In this document: piece by piece, positions 60,913-64,000 of the stretch
How the letters are laid out: the number at the start of each line of letters is the position of its first letter
Position numbering within the stretch: position 1 is the first letter of the stretch
Assembly (NCBI RefSeq): GCF_022163125.1
Contig: NZ_CP091881.1
Span: 7,552,501-7,616,500 of the forward strand
DNA: 64,000 nucleotides
Source: Paenibacillus sp. HWE-109
GTDB taxonomy: Bacteria; Bacillota; Bacilli; Paenibacillales; NBRC-103111
Direction of reading: 5' to 3'
The notes under the pieces: model-generated
Told to the model about the DNA's origin: nothing
The model's database searches: none
Seen by the model: only the letters and a program-made list of their open reading frames with translations
Translations under genes and position numbers: made by a program

Positions 60913-61851
60913 ATGGAAGCTTTAGCATTGGAACGCAAGGCTGAACAGAACCGCGAACTCAAAGAACGGTTGCTGCAGCTGAAGAAAGAACGCAATGCCA
61001 TTATACTTGCTCATTATTATCAGCGAGACGAAGTTCAAGAAGTTGCCGATTTCCGGGGGGATTCCTTTCTGCTAGCGCAAAAGGCGGCACAAACAGATGC
61101 AGATGTTATTGTGTTCTGTGGTGTTCATTTCATGGGAGAGAGCGCTAAGATATTAGCTCCCAACAAGACGGTTATCATTCCTGACGAACGTGCAGGCTGC
61201 CCTATGGCGGACATGGTGAATGTGGAAGGCTTGCGAGCTCTCAAGCGGCAGCATCCCAAGGCCAAAGTGGTTGCTTACATTAACACATCTGCTGATGTGA
61301 AATCAGAAACAGATATTTGCTGTACGTCAGCAAATGCCATCAATGTCATCAATTCCGTCGATTCGGATGAAATCATCTGGGTGCCGGATAAAAATTTGGG
61401 TGACTATGTATCAAAATTCACAAGCAAAAAAGTGATCATCTGGGAAGGCTATTGCAACACTCATGATATGCTGACCGTGAAGGATGTTGAGGAAATGAGA
61501 GCGCAGTATCCGAATGCGCAGTTCGTTGTCCATCCAGAATGCCGGCCAGAAGTCGTGAAATTGGGCGACTTCGTAGGCTCCACAACAGCGATCATTAAAT
61601 ATTGCAAAGAATCAGACTGCAAGGAATTCATCGTGGGAACGGAAGACGGTACTGGCTACCAACTTCGTATGGACAGCCCGGACAAACAGTTCCATTTTGC
61701 AACCAAATACTTGGTATGCCCGAACATGAAAGTAAACAATTTGAAGAAAATTGTAAAATGTCTTGAAACGATGCAGCCAGAAATCTACGTACCGGAAGAT
61801 GTAGCTGATAAAGCTAGACTATCTCTGGAGCGTATGCTTCAAGTGAAATAA
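60913..61851 (+). CDS. nadA: Quinolinate synthase
   Basis: NadA condenses iminoaspartate with dihydroxyacetone phosphate to quinolinate, using a 4Fe-4S cluster. The 312 residues contain LAHYYQRDEVQEVADFRGDS, VFCGVHFMGESAKIL, DICCTSANA, the HPEC segment and LVCPNMK, which supply the conserved cluster cysteines. GGGGAGGAAG precedes the ATG. It begins the nadA-nadB-nadC set for de novo NAD synthesis from aspartate; a terminator hairpin separates it from nadB. Confidence 0.97.
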   Translation: MEALALERKAEQNRELKERLLQLKKERNAIILAHYYQRDEVQEVADFRGDSFLLAQKAAQTDADVIVFCGVHFMGESAKILAPNKTVIIPDERAGCPMADMVNVEGLRALKRQHPKAKVVAYINTSADVKSETDICCTSANAINVINSVDSDEIIWVPDKNLGDYVSKFTSKKVIIWEGYCNTHDMLTVKDVEEMRAQYPNAQFVVHPECRPEVVKLGDFVGSTTAIIKYCKESDCKEFIVGTEDGTGYQLRMDSPDKQFHFATKYLVCPNMKVNNLKKIVKCLETMQPEIYVPEDVADKARLSLERMLQVK

Positions 61852-61881
61852 TTTCTAAATCAAGACGGAATGACCATATAG

Positions 61882-61916
61882 AAAAGACCGCCTTTGACCA
61901 AGGATCCGGTCTTTTT
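61882..61916 (+). terminator. Hairpin/terminator between nadA and nadB
   Basis: AAAGACCG pairs with CGGTCTTT around a loop, followed by TTTTTC. It may be partial, since nadB and nadC lie just downstream in the same pathway. Confidence 0.65.
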
Positions 61917-62004
61917 CTGATAAGCCCCCCGTTTATGGCAACTGACGGAAGCGTTAGTTGTCATGACGGGGCAATACATGGCGGAGAACAGGTGAAACGG
62001 CCCA

Positions 62005-63615
62005 ATGATTCCAAGATACCTCGTAGATGTAGATTTAGATTCCATTCCTCATGTACATACAGATGTTATTGTGATTGGTGCAGGCATTGCAGGATTGTTC
62101 ACTGCAATCCGCGCTAGTGAAAATAAGAAAGTGCTGATGATTACGAAGAAATCGCTCCTCGACAGCAATACGCGCTACGCCCAAGGCGGCATTGCTGCGG
62201 TTATATCGGACGAGGATTCGCCGGAATATCATATGCAGGATACGCTGATTGCGGGAGCAGGGCTCTGTTCGCCAGAAGCTGTTGACGTGCTCGTTCACGA
62301 AGGTCCTAACGGCGTGCAGGACTTGATCAAGATGGGGACCCAGTTCGATTTGGAGAACGGGGAGTTCGCCTTGACCAAAGAGGGCGCGCATAGCCAGCGC
62401 CGTATCTTGCATGCGCATGGCGACGCCACAGGCGCTGAGATTGTACGAGCCTTGTCGGAACGCACGAAGCAAGATCCGAACATCGAAATCTGGGACGATC
62501 ACTTCGTGATCGACCTGATCACACAAGACGGCGAGTGCTACGGCGCACTCGTCCAGAAGCCAGGCGGCCAGCGGGTGTTCGTCCGCGGCAACGCCACGAT
62601 CCTGTGCTCCGGTGGAGCAGGGCAGCTGTTCCGCTACACCACGAACCCGGACATTGCCACCGGAGACGGCATTGCCATTGCGCATCGTGCCGGGGCGCAA
62701 ATCCAGGATGTGGAATTCGTTCAATTCCACCCTACCGCGCTTTGCTACCCAGGCGCACCGCGCTTCCTCATCTCCGAGGCTGTGCGCGGCGAGGGCGCTT
62801 ATCTGCGCAACATCAAAGGAGAGCGCTTCATGGAGCGGTATCACCAGCAGCTTGAGCTTGCGCCTAGAGATGTTGTTGCTCGCGCGATTGTCGATGAAAT
62901 GGAAAATTGCCGATCGACTTTTGTTTACATTGATATTACGCACGAATCGGAAGAATTGATTAAACATCGGTTCCCTACGATTTACGAATATTGTTTGAAT
63001 TATGGGCTTGATATGAGCACAGACTGGATTCCGGTTGCGCCGGCAGCGCATTATATGATGGGCGGCGTGAAGACGGATCTGCATGGCGAGACGGCGGTTC
63101 GACGACTCTTCGCTTGCGGCGAAGTGTCATCCACAGGCGTACATGGAGCTAACCGCTTGGCGAGCAACTCGCTGTCTGAGGCGATTGTTTTTGGGCGGAG
63201 AATCATTGAACGCATTCAGGAGCTTCCTCCACTGCAAGGAAACATCCAAATACGTGCTGAGGCTGAAGCGCCGAGAACTGAAATTTCCAGCCAAGCTGTA
63301 GTTGAGAAAAAGTTGAAGCTGCAGAAAGTTATGCTGCGTTATGCAGGACTCAAGCGATCAGCCAAAGGTTTGCAAAAAGGGTATGATGAATTGACCAGAC
63401 AATTAGCCTTCTTCGATTCGATGATGTCGAAACGGGAAGATTACGAGTTTGCGAATTTATTGAACTGCTCCTTGCTTACGACAATAGCCGCTTTGGCGAG
63501 GGAAGAAAGCCGCGGTGGTCACTATCGGGAAGATTTCCCGGATCGAGATGATCAGATGTGGAAGAAGCATATTGTATTTAAGCGCGGGGAAGATAGGATT
63601 GAGGAGTGGATTTAA
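62005..63615 (+). CDS. nadB: L-aspartate oxidase
   Basis: This flavoenzyme oxidises aspartate to iminoaspartate for NadA. The 536 residues include the FAD-binding VIVIGAGIAGLFTAIRA (near 21-37), SNTRYAQGGIAAVI, the HSQRRILHAHGDATG region, GGAGQLFRYTTNP, EFVQFHPTAL, SEAVRGEGAYL and the C-terminal GGVKTDLHG...GEVSSTGVHGANRLASNSL. AGGTGA precedes the ATG. A GC-rich patch spans about 62430-62860. Its stop abuts the nadC start. Confidence 0.96.
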   Translation: MIPRYLVDVDLDSIPHVHTDVIVIGAGIAGLFTAIRASENKKVLMITKKSLLDSNTRYAQGGIAAVISDEDSPEYHMQDTLIAGAGLCSPEAVDVLVHEGPNGVQDLIKMGTQFDLENGEFALTKEGAHSQRRILHAHGDATGAEIVRALSERTKQDPNIEIWDDHFVIDLITQDGECYGALVQKPGGQRVFVRGNATILCSGGAGQLFRYTTNPDIATGDGIAIAHRAGAQIQDVEFVQFHPTALCYPGAPRFLISEAVRGEGAYLRNIKGERFMERYHQQLELAPRDVVARAIVDEMENCRSTFVYIDITHESEELIKHRFPTIYEYCLNYGLDMSTDWIPVAPAAHYMMGGVKTDLHGETAVRRLFACGEVSSTGVHGANRLASNSLSEAIVFGRRIIERIQELPPLQGNIQIRAEAEAPRTEISSQAVVEKKLKLQKVMLRYAGLKRSAKGLQKGYDELTRQLAFFDSMMSKREDYEFANLLNCSLLTTIAALAREESRGGHYREDFPDRDDQMWKKHIVFKRGEDRIEEWI

Positions 63616-64000
63616 ATGCTGGATTTAAATATGGAATTAATTCGTAAACATATTCGGCTTTGGCTGGAAGAAGATATTGGCACCGGCGACGTCACCACAT
63701 TGACAACAATCCCTTTGGAACAGGTGTCCAAAGGGATTATCCACGTCAAAGAAGACGGAATTGTTTGCGGGCTGCGCATTGCCCAAGAAGTATTTGCAGT
63801 CGTAGATGCTTCGCTCCGTTTTGAAACAAAAGTGGCCGAAGGATCGTCTGTATTAAAAGGGACCATACTAGCAGAGGTGGAGGGAAATACGCGCAGTATT
63901 TTGCTCGGAGAACGCTTGAGCTTGAACCTTATGCAGAGAATGTCAGGTATTGCTACCAAGACGCGTGAATTCGTCAATGCCTTAGAAGGCATGCCTACCA
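63616..64000 (+). CDS. nadC: Nicotinate-nucleotide pyrophosphorylase (carboxylating), 5' part
   Basis: This is the first 128 codons of quinolinate phosphoribosyltransferase, which makes nicotinate mononucleotide from quinolinate and PRPP. The N-terminus reads MLDLNMELIRKHIRLWLEED, followed by IGTGDVTT, a typical start for the family. LGERLSLNLMQRMSGIAT then matches the conserved central motif. The gene begins directly after the nadB stop with GAGGAG as ribosome binding site and runs off the window end. Confidence 0.95.
   Translation, partial: MLDLNMELIRKHIRLWLEEDIGTGDVTTLTTIPLEQVSKGIIHVKEDGIVCGLRIAQEVFAVVDASLRFETKVAEGSSVLKGTILAEVEGNTRSILLGERLSLNLMQRMSGIATKTREFVNALEGMPT

Noticed and set aside
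62035..63084. A 349-residue antisense frame in nadB
   Set aside because: It is a shadow of a conserved enzyme gene with high GC at third positions and has no protein-like motif or ribosome binding site.

Overview
This window is chromosomal DNA of a low-to-moderate GC, endospore-forming Firmicute, most likely Paenibacillus or a close relative. The gene order follows the Bacillus subtilis origin-proximal block (csfB, yaaO, tmk, yaaQ, yaaR, holB, yaaT, yabA, yabB, rsmI, abrB ... ftsH). Sporulation genes run through it: csfB, yabG, sspF, spoVG, fin, spoVT, yabP, yabQ, spoIIE. Several features differ from Bacillus: HU sits between mazG and rqcP, a PrsA-like lipoprotein sits between mfd and spoVT, ecsAB sits beside tatD, prs is missing between glmU and ctc, and nadABC follows ftsH. 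The genus is inferred from layout and protein sequence only; no search was run.

Layout. 1-2.8 kb: the 3' part of a 23S rRNA gene and a 5S gene. 2.8-3.8 kb: a palindromic repeat region and an unknown membrane protein. 3.8-11.2 kb: csfB, an Orn/Lys/Arg decarboxylase-family protein, and a replication/signalling cluster (tmk, darA, yaaR, holB, ricT, yabA, yabB, rsmI). 11.2-16.1 kb: abrB and ecsAB on the minus strand, with an HD-domain hydrolase and tatD on the plus strand. 16.3-22.7 kb: a c-di-AMP riboswitch ahead of yabE, then rnmV, rsmA, yabG, veg, sspF and ispE. 23-38.4 kb: purR, ridA, spoVG, glmU, ctc, pth, fin, mfd, prsA, spoVT, a flippase, mazG, hbs and rqcP. 38.5-44.4 kb: ytaF, yabP, yabQ, divIC, an S1-domain protein and spoIIE. 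44.4-54.9 kb: an accessory surface locus. 55-64 kb: yabS, a YabT-type kinase, tilS, hpt, ftsH and nadA-nadB-nadC (nadC cut by the window end).

The accessory locus lies between spoIIE and yabS, which adjoin in B. subtilis apart from small differences. It encodes an orphan response regulator with a SARP/BTAD-type output, a class D-like sortase, two giant paralogous LPXTG adhesins, and between them a secreted transglutaminase-like protein. That last gene has a c-di-GMP-I (GEMM) riboswitch abutting its ribosome binding site. The promoter of the first adhesin carries an 11-bp-period direct repeat placed as a SARP site would be. Together these suggest a c-di-GMP-tuned, sortase-anchored surface adhesion module.

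Regulatory sites read directly from the sequence include Spo0A boxes at abrB, at the HD gene and at spoIIE. There is also a sigma-H promoter at spoVG, sigma-F type promoters at csfB and fin, a sigma-G type promoter at sspF, a possible sigma-K promoter at yabG, and two perfect-consensus sigma-A promoters at veg. A second theme is genus-specific low-complexity additions to conserved proteins: SspF, the SpoVB-like flippase, PrsA, YabR and the adhesins. No tRNA gene, CRISPR array, prophage or insertion sequence was seen.
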